A DNA stretch of 64,000 nt from Impatiens glandulifera (lineage: Eukaryota > Streptophyta > Magnoliopsida > Ericales > Balsaminaceae), in contig NC_061869.1 of NCBI RefSeq assembly GCF_907164915.1, positions 25,742,312 to 25,806,311 on the forward strand. Direction: 5' to 3'. A program made the translations under genes and the position numbers. Of this stretch, positions 52,232 to 62,700 are shown piece by piece (the stretch's first letter is position 1; each line of letters begins with the position of its first letter). Below the pieces are notes generated by a model, which did no database searches, was not told the origin of the DNA, and was given only the letters and a program-made list of their open reading frames with translations.

Positions 52232-54095
52232 TGTTGGGTCAAATTATTTTGACTAAGTGTTGAAATAATTTAACCACTGAGATTTTGATGATGAAATAAC
52301 TTATGAGTTTTGATACAGGTGTATTGAAACAATATTTCATAAGACTTGTATCTAATGAGGGTCATTAGACCGATTTTGGCATTCAATGCATAAAATTAGA
52401 CGTAAAGTGTAACTCAATGGAGTTAGACGTGTAAATAGACGGATGGTCTAATAGATACATGAAATTAGACGTAAGTCTAATGCATAGAATTAGACGTACA
52501 GTCTAACTCATCGGAGTTAGACATGTAGTCTAATGAATACTTAGAATTAGACGTACAGTCTAACTCATCGGAGTTAGACGTGTAGTCTAATGAATGTAAA
52601 AAATTAGACGTACAGTCTAACTCATCGGAGTTAAACGTGGTGTCTAATGAATACACGGAATTATACGTAAGTCTAATATGTTCGAAATTAGACGTACAGT
52701 CTAAATCTTCAAGGTTAGACGTGTAGTCTAATATATTTGTAATTAGACGGATAGTCTAATTTGTGCGGAATTAGACGTGCAGTCTAACTCAGTGGAGTTA
52801 GACGTGCATTCTAATAGAAAGTGAAAGTTAGACGTGCGTCTAACTCCTTCAGACAAGTCTGAGGTAGAACCGGAATTAGACGTGCAGTCTAATGGTTATT
52901 GGATAATTTGACGTGTAGTCTAATTAGTGAAAGTTAGACGTGCGTCTAACTCCTTCACACAAGTCTGAGGTAGAACCGGAATTAGACGTGCAGTCTAATG
53001 GTTATTGAATAATTAGACGTGTAGTCTAATTAGTGAAAGTTAGACGTGCATCTAACTCCTTCAGACAAGTCTGAGGTAGAACCGGAATTAGACGTGCAGT
53101 CTAATGGTTATTGTAATTAGATGTAAGTCTAATTCTATTAGACCAGACGGTCTAATAGACGTTATTATTTAAAGGAGATGTGCAATTTCATTAGACTGAT
53201 TTTAAAATCCGTCTAATGCTGAATTTAAGAAGTATGCTTGAATCTAACATTTCTCCTACCCACGTGCTATAGCTGTACCCTACTCCTGCTCCACTTTCTA
53301 GTGAAGATTAGTACAACAACTATATGCAACCAACCAAGGAACGCCACGTAAGAGAATTTTCCTCACATTACATGATTTTCAAGTACATCCCTGATGGAAT
53401 ATTCGGCGCACTACCAGTGATGTAAGGCCACGATCCTTGTGCTCAGAACCTGCTGTGTACAATGGAGGCTTTCCAATGGAAGAGTGCCACGTATCATTTT
53501 TAAAGATTCGACCGTTAGCTCCTCCTCAGTATTTAACAAATCCCAAGGACAACGGACAATCTACCTTACGAATTAGCCTAACGAACAAGCGAATACAACG
53601 AACAAGCAATCTGATTTTGCAGAGAGAGAAACTACTCAATCATCTTGCTTATTGAATTCATACTGTGAAGCTGCTTTCTGATTGTACTGTGTGTGAATCA
53701 AGAGAGAGCTAGAATCAAAACACCTTTAGCTTAGTGATATTCTTCATCTTGTAATTGAATAGAAAGTGTTCTATTCAATAGTGAGCTAAGTGTTTGTAAA
53801 CTGTATTTGATTCGAATCATATTATAGTGAATCCTTCCGGTGGTTGGAAGAATGGGTGACGTAGGAGAGTTTCTCCGAACATCCATTAACAAACTGCTGT
53901 GTTTCTCATTTCTGTCATCTTTTCATATTTCATCTTGTGCTTCAAACCCAAGTAATCAATTCCGCCTTGAATCTGTTTCAAGTGTTTACAAGTGTTTGCG
54001 TAGAATAGAATGTGAATTAAATCCCTAACAGGATTTCTTTCAAACCGTTTTTCATAAGCCTTCATCCTTAGCCAAACCCCCGTCTCTATCGATAA
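52232..54095 (+). repeat. 3' LTR of copia B3
   Basis: Starts TGTTGGGTCAAATTATTTTG (canonical TG here) and ends near 'CCCCCGTCTCTATCGATAA' (54079-54097). The TTAGAC palindrome array at 52390-53200 uses a variant unit TTAGACGTACAGTCTAACTC with CATCGGAG linkers. Downstream landmarks 'CACGTGCTATAGCTGTACCC' and 'GGGTGACGTAGGAGAGTTT' match B1. The exact end is uncertain by about 10 bp. Confidence 0.8.
52390..53200 (+). repeat. Palindromic TTAGAC minisatellite in B3 LTR
   Basis: About 25 TTAGAC...GTCTAA palindromes plus three copies of a longer unit with 'CTTCAGACAAGTCTGAGGTA' near 52850, 52955 and 53060, period about 110 bp. Confidence 0.85.
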
Positions 54096-54616
54096 TGTGT
54101 TAGGATGGATGATTATGGCTATGTGTAGACAAACTAAATCATCCAAGTTCATTTCTTAAAAAAAATCGAACACTGAGCATAAAGTTTAACAGTAAGCCTT
54201 TTAAATTTATTTGCTAAGATAATTTGTTCAACTTTACACAAAGTCTAACCTAATCCTTTTAAATTTCTTAATTTATTATCGTAACAGAGAGAATTGTTAG
54301 ATAGAAAAATAGCAGATAAGAGTTGATTTGAAATTTATTTGGGTAAAAATTATTCCATAAATTTGATTTAACACAATAATAAAAGCTAAGTATACATAAA
54401 TTTATTGAAGCTAAAATCTACAATAGTTAAAAGTATAATATTTATCAATAATAAATATTTTTTTACCTCAAACAAAAAACAATCAAAATCCTTTTGTAAC
54501 TTCACACTCAATAAAGAAAAAAAACCTTTTGTAGCTTCCTAATGTCCATGTATCAAATAAAAAAAATTACCAACAAAACATGGAGAGTGTAAAAATATTC
54601 CCACATATTACTATAA
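54096..54616. other. A/T-rich spacer between B3 and the CACTA element
   Basis: No gene, no clear repeat. Confidence 0.4.
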
Positions 54617-55614
54617 CACTACAATTTTTTTTTTCAAATCGCAACATATAGCTGCAACATTTAGTTTTTTAATGCATGTTTTGAAGAACTGCAATACACA
54701 TTCCAATAAAAATATGAAATATTGCAAATCTTCCAACTATATTTTCAACAAAAACGTAGTTTTACGGAAAATATAATTTGGAAAGAATTTAATGCAAAAT
54801 ATATTACTAAAAATGGAAAAATCTAATATTTTTTCTAAAATTATATTAATGTATCCTTGCAACTAAACTAGTAATAAGAAAGCCACAGAATAATGCTGAT
54901 AATAATGTGGGCAAAATCTTTTGCAATAGAATTTATTTCCATTAACTATTATAACAAATACTATATAAATAAGGTTTTGATTATTGCAAATTAAAGTCGC
55001 AATTAACTGAAATAATATTGATAAGCTAATCTGTAATAAACATTGCATTAACACAAATAAATAATATTCGTAATAATATAGCATTAGGTTATGCATTAAT
55101 TATTATATATAATCTCTTCGCAGTCAGTTCTGAAATAGTATGAAATGTTATTATTGCAAACTACATTACATATATATTTATTAGTTTTGAAAATTTCGTT
55201 TGCCATATTTGTAATATGCCAGCAATACGTTTCGCATTATATTATATTTATTAATTTTGATTTTTTTAGTAATTTATTACCAGTAGGTTTCGCATTAAAC
55301 ATTATAAATAAACTCTTAGCATTAAATTGTGAATTAATTTATATGATTTTTCACATGAAACATAATTTACAAAATATTAATAAATATTCAATGCAAGGTT
55401 TGTTGCGAGTCTTAATAAATTAGTCTCTTCGGTTCCCGTTTCACCATCAATTCAGCCAACCATATCTTTTTTTCAACTTCACATGCCATCATTAATACTA
55501 TTTCATCATTTCATCTTCTCAATCTCCCAATTTCTTCAACATATTTCCATATCTTCATCAAATATTTTCTTCAACCCATTTCTCTCTCTAAACCCTTTCT
55601 TTCTTCATTTCATC

Positions 55615-55800
55615 ATGGTTTCAAACAAACCAAGTTCATCCACTCCTTGCTTAGATGAGAAGGAAACAGTAACGGTGCAAGCCACAAATACTGAATATCT
55701 AACCGAGTTGGAGGCTAATCAATTGCTGCTTATTGAAGCATTCGAAACATTCTATATACTTCACTCTGAAATTGAAAGAATCACCACTACTGGAAAGTGA
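55615..55800 (+). CDS. Short ORF inside the CACTA element, possible exon
   Basis: ATG 55615 opens 61 codons: MVSNKPSSSTPCLDEKETVT onward, with a Leu/Glu-rich helical end. The open frame starts earlier (55483), but that part is a low-complexity Phe/Ser stretch. Exon-like coding texture recurs at 55975-56055 ('VEGKNRKNIHEVDES'-like). CACTA elements often encode a second protein (TNPA/TNP1-like) besides TNP2; this could be a piece of it. Not recognised. Confidence 0.25.
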   Translation: MVSNKPSSSTPCLDEKETVTVQATNTEYLTELEANQLLLIEAFETFYILHSEIERITTTGK

Positions 55801-56520
55801 CATTGCAAAGGGAGATGAGTTTAATGTTGACTAATATTAACAGTCTTACCAAAACTACGGTCAAAGTCTTCGAAGGGATGTAACAATATACTATTTATAT
55901 ATTGATATGATTTACCTGTTTTGGTTTTAATTTGTTTATTATAATGTTAGGTTAATGAATTACTATAGATACAAAGTGAGTTAATCTACCTTGTGGTGGA
56001 AGGCAAAAATCGGAAGAATATCCATGAAGTGGACGAATCTAATGCAAAGAAGAAGAGTAAGTTGGGAGATTAATCTTTTATTTTAATGTTTATTGAATAT
56101 TATGATGGTTTTTGTATAACTTTGAATATTGTTTTGGTTGTTTGGTTATGTTTGTATGTTTAAAAAATGGTTCTTAGGAATTCTAATGTCTTGGATTTAA
56201 ATGGAATGTTGTTTTAGTAATCTACATATGTTATAAATGTTATGGTTCTACGTTATATTTAATCTTTTATATATATAATAATTCCAATATTATTGCAGAA
56301 CATTTGACAAACATTATTCCTCTCTTTGTTAAAAAACCTCTGTACTAGTGTACACTAATTTTTGCACTAAATCATTTAAAAAATTATACAGCATTAGCGT
56401 TCGCATTAAAAAGAGGAACTTTATTATAATTATTTTTAAACTATCGGATAAAAATCCCCTATATTATAGTGTACTAATATTTGCATTAATCCACGTTGTA
56501 AATATTTAAGAAATATTGCC

Positions 56521-57395
56521 CTGTTTGAGAGTGCATTAAACTTTGCACAAAACATTGTTCAACACCGAATCAAATTTTTCAACGTAAACTAGTGCAAAAA
56601 AATCAAATTTTTAGTAAATATTTTTCAGCTCTCTGTTATAATTCTCCTGTTTGAGAGTGTAGTAAACTTTGCACTAAACTGTGTTCAACGTCGAATTGCT
56701 TTAATCATTACAATAATGATAATACGCCCTATTGCGAAAACTAGTGCAGAACGAATGACATTTATAGTAAATATTTTTCAATACTATGTTAAATTTCCCC
56801 TGTTTGAGAGTGCAATAAATTTTGCAGTAAACCGTGTTCAACGCCGAATTTCTTTAATCCTTGCAATATGGATAATATGCCTTATTGCGAAAACTAGTGT
56901 AGAACGAATGAATTTTATAGTAAATATTTTTCAACTCTCTATTATATTTCATCTGTTTGATAGTGCATTAAACTTTGCACTAAACCCTATTAAACGCTGA
57001 ATTATTTTAATCTTTGCATTAATGTTAATACGCATTATTGCGAAAACTAGTGCAAAACGAATGACATTTTTAGTAAATATTTTTAAACTCACTATTATAA
57101 TTCCCATGTTTGATAGTGTAGTAAAATTCGCACTAAACCGTGTTCAACGCCGAATTGGTTTAAATTTTGCAATATTGATAATACATATTATTGCGAAATC
57201 TAGTGCATAATGAATGACATTTTTAGTAAATATGTTTCAACTCACTTCTATAATTCTTGTTATAATTCCCATGTTTTATAGTGCAGTAAAATTTGTACAA
57301 AATTATGTTCAACGCCGAATTGCTTTAACGTTTGTAGTATTGATATAATATAATATTGCAAAATCTATTGTGAATATTTATTTCACGTTAAAACT
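56521..57395 (+). repeat. 153-bp tandem array in the CACTA element
   Basis: Six units starting CTGTTTGAGAGTGCATTAAA at 56521, 56647, 56800, 56953, 57106 and 57271; spacing 126, 153, 153, 153 and 165 bp. Each includes 'TTGCACTAAACCGTGTTCAA', CGCCGAATT, 'TATTGCGAAAACTAGTGCA' and 'AATGACATTTTTAGTAAATA'. The 62-96-codon frames seen here are repeat translations. Confidence 0.9.
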
Positions 57396-57868
57396 AATTA
57401 CACTAGTAACAATTTTAGAATTAACAAATATTTAATATTTTTAACTACCACCAACTACCAATGTACTTGTGTACTTACTTCCTTCACTTCATCTTATACA
57501 ATTACATACTTCAATATCTCTATCTCTTTATCTTCTTCATTTGATCAAGACCATCAAGTTCTTCAATATATATAATTTCATTTAACATCAAGGTAAATAT
57601 ATGTCTCTATCTTTTATATTCTTATTTTAATGTATGTCTTCATATTTTTAGAGAATCTTTACCATTTGATGAACAAAGATTAAGATCTTGAATACATTTT
57701 ATATATTTAACATATTATTCTTATTTTGTCTTTGATTATGTATATAACATATTATTATTAAACATTATTTTATATACAACATCATTTATATATTTAGATA
57801 AATACATTTTAATCTTATAATTGATTATATTTATTTCATATTGAAAAATGAGGGAGGATCTAGTTTAG

Positions 57869-59443
57869 ATGTACAATAATAAACCTGAATGCATTGAAAT
57901 ATTTTTAAGAGGTTTAGAAGAGTTCATTTCATTTGCCAGGACTCAACTTTCTTATATGGACGGTGAAAAAATCAGGTGCCCTTGCAAAAAATGTCGTATT
58001 CAAAATTTCATTTCGTTTGAATTATTCCATAATCATTTGTTAAGAAATAGATTCATGAAAAACTATTATACATGGGCTGCTCATTGGGAACCAATTGAGA
58101 ACTCAAAGGTATACAACTATCAACGTAAACGATATTTGCTAGATGACAATAAAAGATCAAATGCGTATGAGTCAATGATATATGACATGGCATCAAGTCA
58201 CCAAGAAAATATGGGGAATGAAGCTTCTACCAATTTAAACACACATATTTTATCTCAAAAGTTCTGGACTGCATTGAACGCGACACATCAACCAATCTGG
58301 CCTGGTCATTAAAGTGAGAGTAAACTATCAGCTATGTTAAAACAACTTAACATGAAATCCGCGAACAATTGGTCCGAGCGTGTTATAAATCAAAATTTTG
58401 ACTATATTAGGTCAATATCACCAGAAAATAATTGTATGCCAAATATTTTTTATAGCATGAAGAAATAGGTTGAAAATTTGGGTTTGCCCGTGATTAGAAT
58501 CGATGTATGTAGAGATGGTTGCATGCTTTATTGGGGGTATATATTGATAAACAATCATGCAGGTTTTGTAATATTTTTATATTCAAAGACAATTCTCGTA
58601 AGCCGAAGCCCCATAAACAATTATTTTATTTACCACTTGCTCCTAGGTTGCAAAGATTGTATGCATCGAATGTGACCGCTGCTCACATGACATGGCATGG
58701 TGGTCATGTTAACAAACATGGGATCATGTGTCATCCTTCTGACGGAGAGGTTTGGAAGAGGTTTGATCATCATTATCTAATATTTGCACTCGAGCATAGA
58801 AATGTTCGACTTGGCCTTTGTTTAGATGGATTTGCTCCTTTCAGACAGTTTGGAAAATTATATTCATGCTGACCATTAATTCTAACACCCTACAATCTAC
58901 CACTAGGTATGTGCATGAAGTCACCATATATGTTTATTTCACTAATTATTCCCGTACCAAAAAGTCCACAAAGAAATATTGATATTTTTCTTCAACCATT
59001 GATAGAAGAGTTACAAATGCTGTGGAATGTTGGTGTTCCTACCTATGATGTTTCCCGGGATGAAACATTTAACATGAAGGCCATTTTGTTGTGGACTATT
59101 AGTGATTTTCCTAATTATGAAATGTTGTCGGGTTGGAGTACTCATGGACTTGATGGTTGTCCAATATGTATGAAAAAATCAAGATCTTTTCAATTAAAAT
59201 ATGGCCGAAAGGCTTTTTATTTTGATTATCATAGATAATTTTTGTTGCCGGAGCATCCTTACAGAAATGACACACAATATTTTACAAAAGACCGGGTGGA
59301 AACAACTCTTCATCCCCATATAAAAGATGGCTATAAAATATGGTCTGAAATTTCACATTAGAAGCTTGCAAGTGAATCTCCCAATGAGTATCCTCATGGA
59401 TTTGGTGATCATCACAAGTGGACTAAGAGAAGTATCTAAATGT
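57869..59443 (+). pseudogene. CACTA TNP2-like transposase, partial, stops and frameshifts
   Basis: 57869-58312: transposase-associated domain, with 'LEEFISFARTQLSYMDGEKI', 'CPCKKCRIQNF' and 'HNHLLRNRFMKNYYTWAAHW'. The same frame after TAA 58310 reads 'VENLGLPVIRIDVCRDGCML' (TNP2 core start, DxCxxxCxLYW), then a frameshift near 58545 at the Cys pair 'CRFCNIF'. 58600-59238: 'LAPRLQRLYAS', 'MTWHGGHV', 'DGEVWKRFDHH', 'RNVRLGLCLDGFAPF', a TGA at 58870-58872 where Trp is expected, 'NLPLGMCMKSPYMFISLIIP', 'PLIEELQMLWNVGVPTYDVS' and 'GWSTHGLDGCPICM'. After a TAA come 'LPEHPYRNDTQYF' and 'DHHKWTKRSI'. The C-terminal third is missing. TNP2 is the catalytic transposase that cuts the CACTA ends. Confidence 0.85.
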
Positions 59444-59595
59444 GCATTTGTTATCCGAGAGTTGAAAAATAATTACAAAATTCGTCATTGCATCTGCATT
59501 AAAAACGACATTGCCCTTAAATATATATTGATGTCATAATTAGTGTAGTTCAGCACTAAATGAATATTAATGCATTGATAGTTGCAATCTAAATG

Positions 59596-60821
59596 TGATA
59601 AGAAAAATTAAGTAAAGTTAATTTTTGGAACCGGCTAGAAAAACTAAACAATTGTTAACTTCTATGTGCAAGAACAGATCAAATCGTATAAACTGGCTGG
59701 AGCCTCATGAACCGGCTGTTGAAACACTTCAAAGAAATCTAGTTCCAAGTGATCAAGTCAAGATCAGAGGAACCGGTTTTAACTCTCTCAAGAGACCGGC
59801 TAGCAAAGACAAAGTTTACATTCTAGTCGGACTATATTATGTAAGAAACAAACCGGAAACTACAATCTGCAGAAGTGACATAATATGACGAAATAGACGT
59901 GTCTCGAAGGGATAAAAGAAGATAAGATATGATCAGAAACATGCGAGGAAAACAATGATAATTTACTGATCCGACGCTGACAACCGAAATGTGCATGCTT
60001 GACACGTGTCCGAATCTGCAAACCGGTAACGTCATATTTACCTGAGGAGTCCCTGCATGTTTGCCAAGTGTTGAGGAAGGTGAAACGTACAAGCAACCTC
60101 CCTGCACCGGCGTGATGCTGGATCAACCAATCCCACGGTGAAAGAAGAATGTGACCGTTGAGATCGTCCTTGCTATAAAAGGAAGACGAAGCGATTTCAT
60201 TAATGGCAGAGAACACAACGAACAATCAAGCGAAACAATTTACGAAAATCTTAGAGAGATAAAGAAATCTTACGAACGATCCAAAACCGGTGTGTTATAA
60301 ACCAGAAGTTTTCTTTGTGTATTTGTGTTGTGTTATTGTATTACATCAAGAGTGAGTTGGTGTAACCGGCGAGTAGAGAGTTGGGCTCGACCGGCATTGT
60401 AATTGTTGTAACTTTGAAAGTTAGTGGAGATCCTTCTCATAACCTGAGAAGAAGGGGTGACGTAGGAGGGTTTGCTCCGAACATCCATAAAAAATCTTGT
60501 CTCGTGTTATTTCCTTCATTTTATTGCTTACTCACCTAACCTAACCAAAGTCAATCCTACTCCTTACATCAAAAACCGGTCCACTCACATATCTAAAACC
60601 TACTCCTTCTAAAACATCATCTAAGTCGCATACGTTGCTTCAGACTGAAACATACATTTCCGCCCTTGAACCCGGTTCAAGAGTCTGTGACAGTTTGCGA
60701 AGTGCTGAGAACGGTCATAGTCTCTAACCGGACTATCACCAAAGTGTTGTGTGTTGTAAGCGGCTACCCTTCCTGAAACCGGAAACACCCCGGTCCTCCA
60801 AGGGCGTCCCCGATCCTAACA
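59596..60821 (+). repeat. 5' LTR of copia A3
   Basis: 1226 bp, TGATAAGAAAAATTAAGTAAAG... to GATCCTAACA. TATA box CTATAAAAGG at about 60173-60182, U5 landmark 'GAGAAGAAGGGGTGACGTAG' near 60447. Unlike A1 and A2 it has no extra 89-bp unit before it, so it shows the plain LTR start. Confidence 0.9.
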
Positions 60822-60823
60822 AG

Positions 60824-60835
60824 TGGTATCAGAGC
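60824..60835 (+). other. Primer binding site of copia A3
   Basis: TGGTATCAGAGC, 2 nt after the LTR end; initiator tRNA-Met type. Confidence 0.92.
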
Positions 60836-60866
60836 GAGGTTCTTAACACTCAAGCAACCGAAGAAG

Positions 60867-62700
60867 ATGGGAAGCATGACCCACAGCGACAAGCCGCCAA
60901 TACTAAACAGTGAAGCGTTTAACAGTTGGAAGAAACAAATGTATCTACATTTGATCACGTTAGATGATGAGATGAGCCGAGTCCTGAGAGAGGGACCGAT
61001 CAAGATAAACAAGGAGTTAGACCAATGGACAAATGAAGATCGAAGACGGAGTAACCTGGACAACCATTGCATGAGGCACATCTATAAGGCTATAGATGAT
61101 AACACACCTTGAACAAGATCTCAGACTGCGATAATGCAAAGGAAGCTTGGGAAACGATCATTCAGATCCATGAAGGAAACGAAAGAACAAAGGAGAACAA
61201 AATCTTGGTGGCTACACAGAAATATGAAAACATCAGGATGAAACCGGGGGAAAACATGAAGGAATTCAGTAATCGGTTCACCAGTGTGGTCAACGAGCTT
61301 CAAACACTCGGAAAGAAGTATGACAACCGAGAAGTAATCATGAAAGCCTTACGATCACTGCCGAGCACTTGGGATATCAAGACCATGGTGATGAGGGAAT
61401 CAAGCACCCTTGGGCAAATGAAGTTGCATGATGTGTTTGAGGATCTAAAAGCCTACGAGTTCGAGATTAAGTCTCGGATCGAAGATGAAGCATCCACGTC
61501 AACTGCAACCAGAGCTTTGGTTACATCGGTGGAACCGGCAGTCCAAGTATCAATCGTTCCGGCTCCAGTCAAAAAAGCTGATCAGATTAGTGAAGATGTG
61601 ATGGCGATGCTAGCTTAGAAATTTGGAAGATTCATGAAGAAAAGTCAGCCACCATCTAACAACGATTTTAATTATAATTATGTAGATAAATCAAATAAAA
61701 GATGATATAACTGTGACGGTTTTGGACATTTCAGGTCAGAATGCAGAAAACCGAGGAGAGACGACAGAAAACCGGAAGGAAACTATCAAGGAAATTATCA
61801 AGGCAACAACTATCAAGGCAACCGATACCAGGGTAACAACTACCAAGGGAACAACTACCGGAGAAATGATAATCAATGGAACGACTACCGGAGAAACGAT
61901 GATCATCATGCTGACGAAGGGAAGGAGATTCAGAAAGCACTCATCGCATCCGACGGTGGAAGCGAATGGGCGTACTCCGACAACGAAGACAATGAAGAAA
62001 GGGTAACCTGTTTCATGGCAAACGACGAAGAGGTATTCGATTTCTCTTCTGATGAGTTTACTAAAGAAGATTTGATTTCTTCACTCAACGAAATGGTTGC
62101 TGAGTTTAGAAACATATCTGCATACATACCGACTCCGGTAGAACCTAAAACCGTAAAGTCAAATAGTATCACGGTTAAAACATGTGAAACCGAAATGTAT
62201 GAACCAGATGAACTATTCTCAAATAATGAGAAGACAGTTCAACCGGTAACTGAAACCGATGAACGAGCACTGTATGTTACGGCTGCGTTGGAGAGATCTC
62301 GTAAACCGTAAAACAGATGTGCAATTATAAAAGACATCCTAAATGTAGATTTGGTATCGGTTACGAACCAAACAAACAAAATGAATTAAAACAACCTAAC
62401 GGGATGAAACTCACAAAAGAGAATCTTCCATTTATATGATTTGTCAAGAGTTCAACAACCGAAAATGATTTAAAACCGGAAGAAGAACTTAAGTATGTAA
62501 GTCCTACTGAATCAGAAAACTGGCTTCATCCTGAGAGAAGGAAAACCAACCGGAAACAAAATAAAACAAACAGATCTCGGTCTCAAAGAAACTCACCGCA
62601 ACATAAGGCATTCTTGAGCAACGGTCAAGAAGTTAAGTCAAACATTATAAGAACAGATACCGGGAAAGTGATCCGACTTATTCAAGTCTGGATCCCAAAG
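60867..62700 (+). pseudogene. A3 gag, frameshifts and stops
   Basis: ATG 60867 (MGSMTHSDKPPILNSEAFNS) is open to 61112, then a 1-bp frameshift at 'DDNT'. 61109-61618 continues 'NKISDCDNAKEAWETIIQIH', 'GENMKEFSNRFTSVVNELQT' and 'LRSLPSTWDIKTMVMRES', and ends in TAG after 'AMLA' (Gln in A1). The zinc knuckle follows but its first Cys codon is TGA ('YNCDGFGHFRSEC' remains). Then Gln-Gly-Asn repeats, 'WAYSDNEDNEERVTCFMAND', the acidic linker 'VFDFSSDEFTKEDLISSLNE' (62015-62311), a further frameshift, and 'LHPERRKTNRK'. Very similar to A1 gag, which has fewer lesions. Confidence 0.85.

Larger units (their letters stand above)
54617..59595 (+). mobile_element. CACTA (En/Spm) transposon remnant, interrupted by copia A3
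   Basis: Evidence is a TNP2 transposase pseudogene at 57869-59443, a long A/T-rich 5' region with repeated GCAATA / GCATTA motifs, and a tandem array upstream of the transposase. A left end CACTACAATTTTTTTTTT at 54617 fits the CACTACAA terminal repeat. The right end was not found; copia A3 starts at 59596 inside the same type of sequence ('GCATTAAAAACGACATTGCC'), so the right end should lie beyond A3. Superfamily is secure from the transposase; the left boundary is tentative. Confidence 0.65.

Noticed and set aside
56716..57210. Plus-strand ORFs of 94 and 62 codons
   Set aside because: Translations of the 153-bp tandem array.
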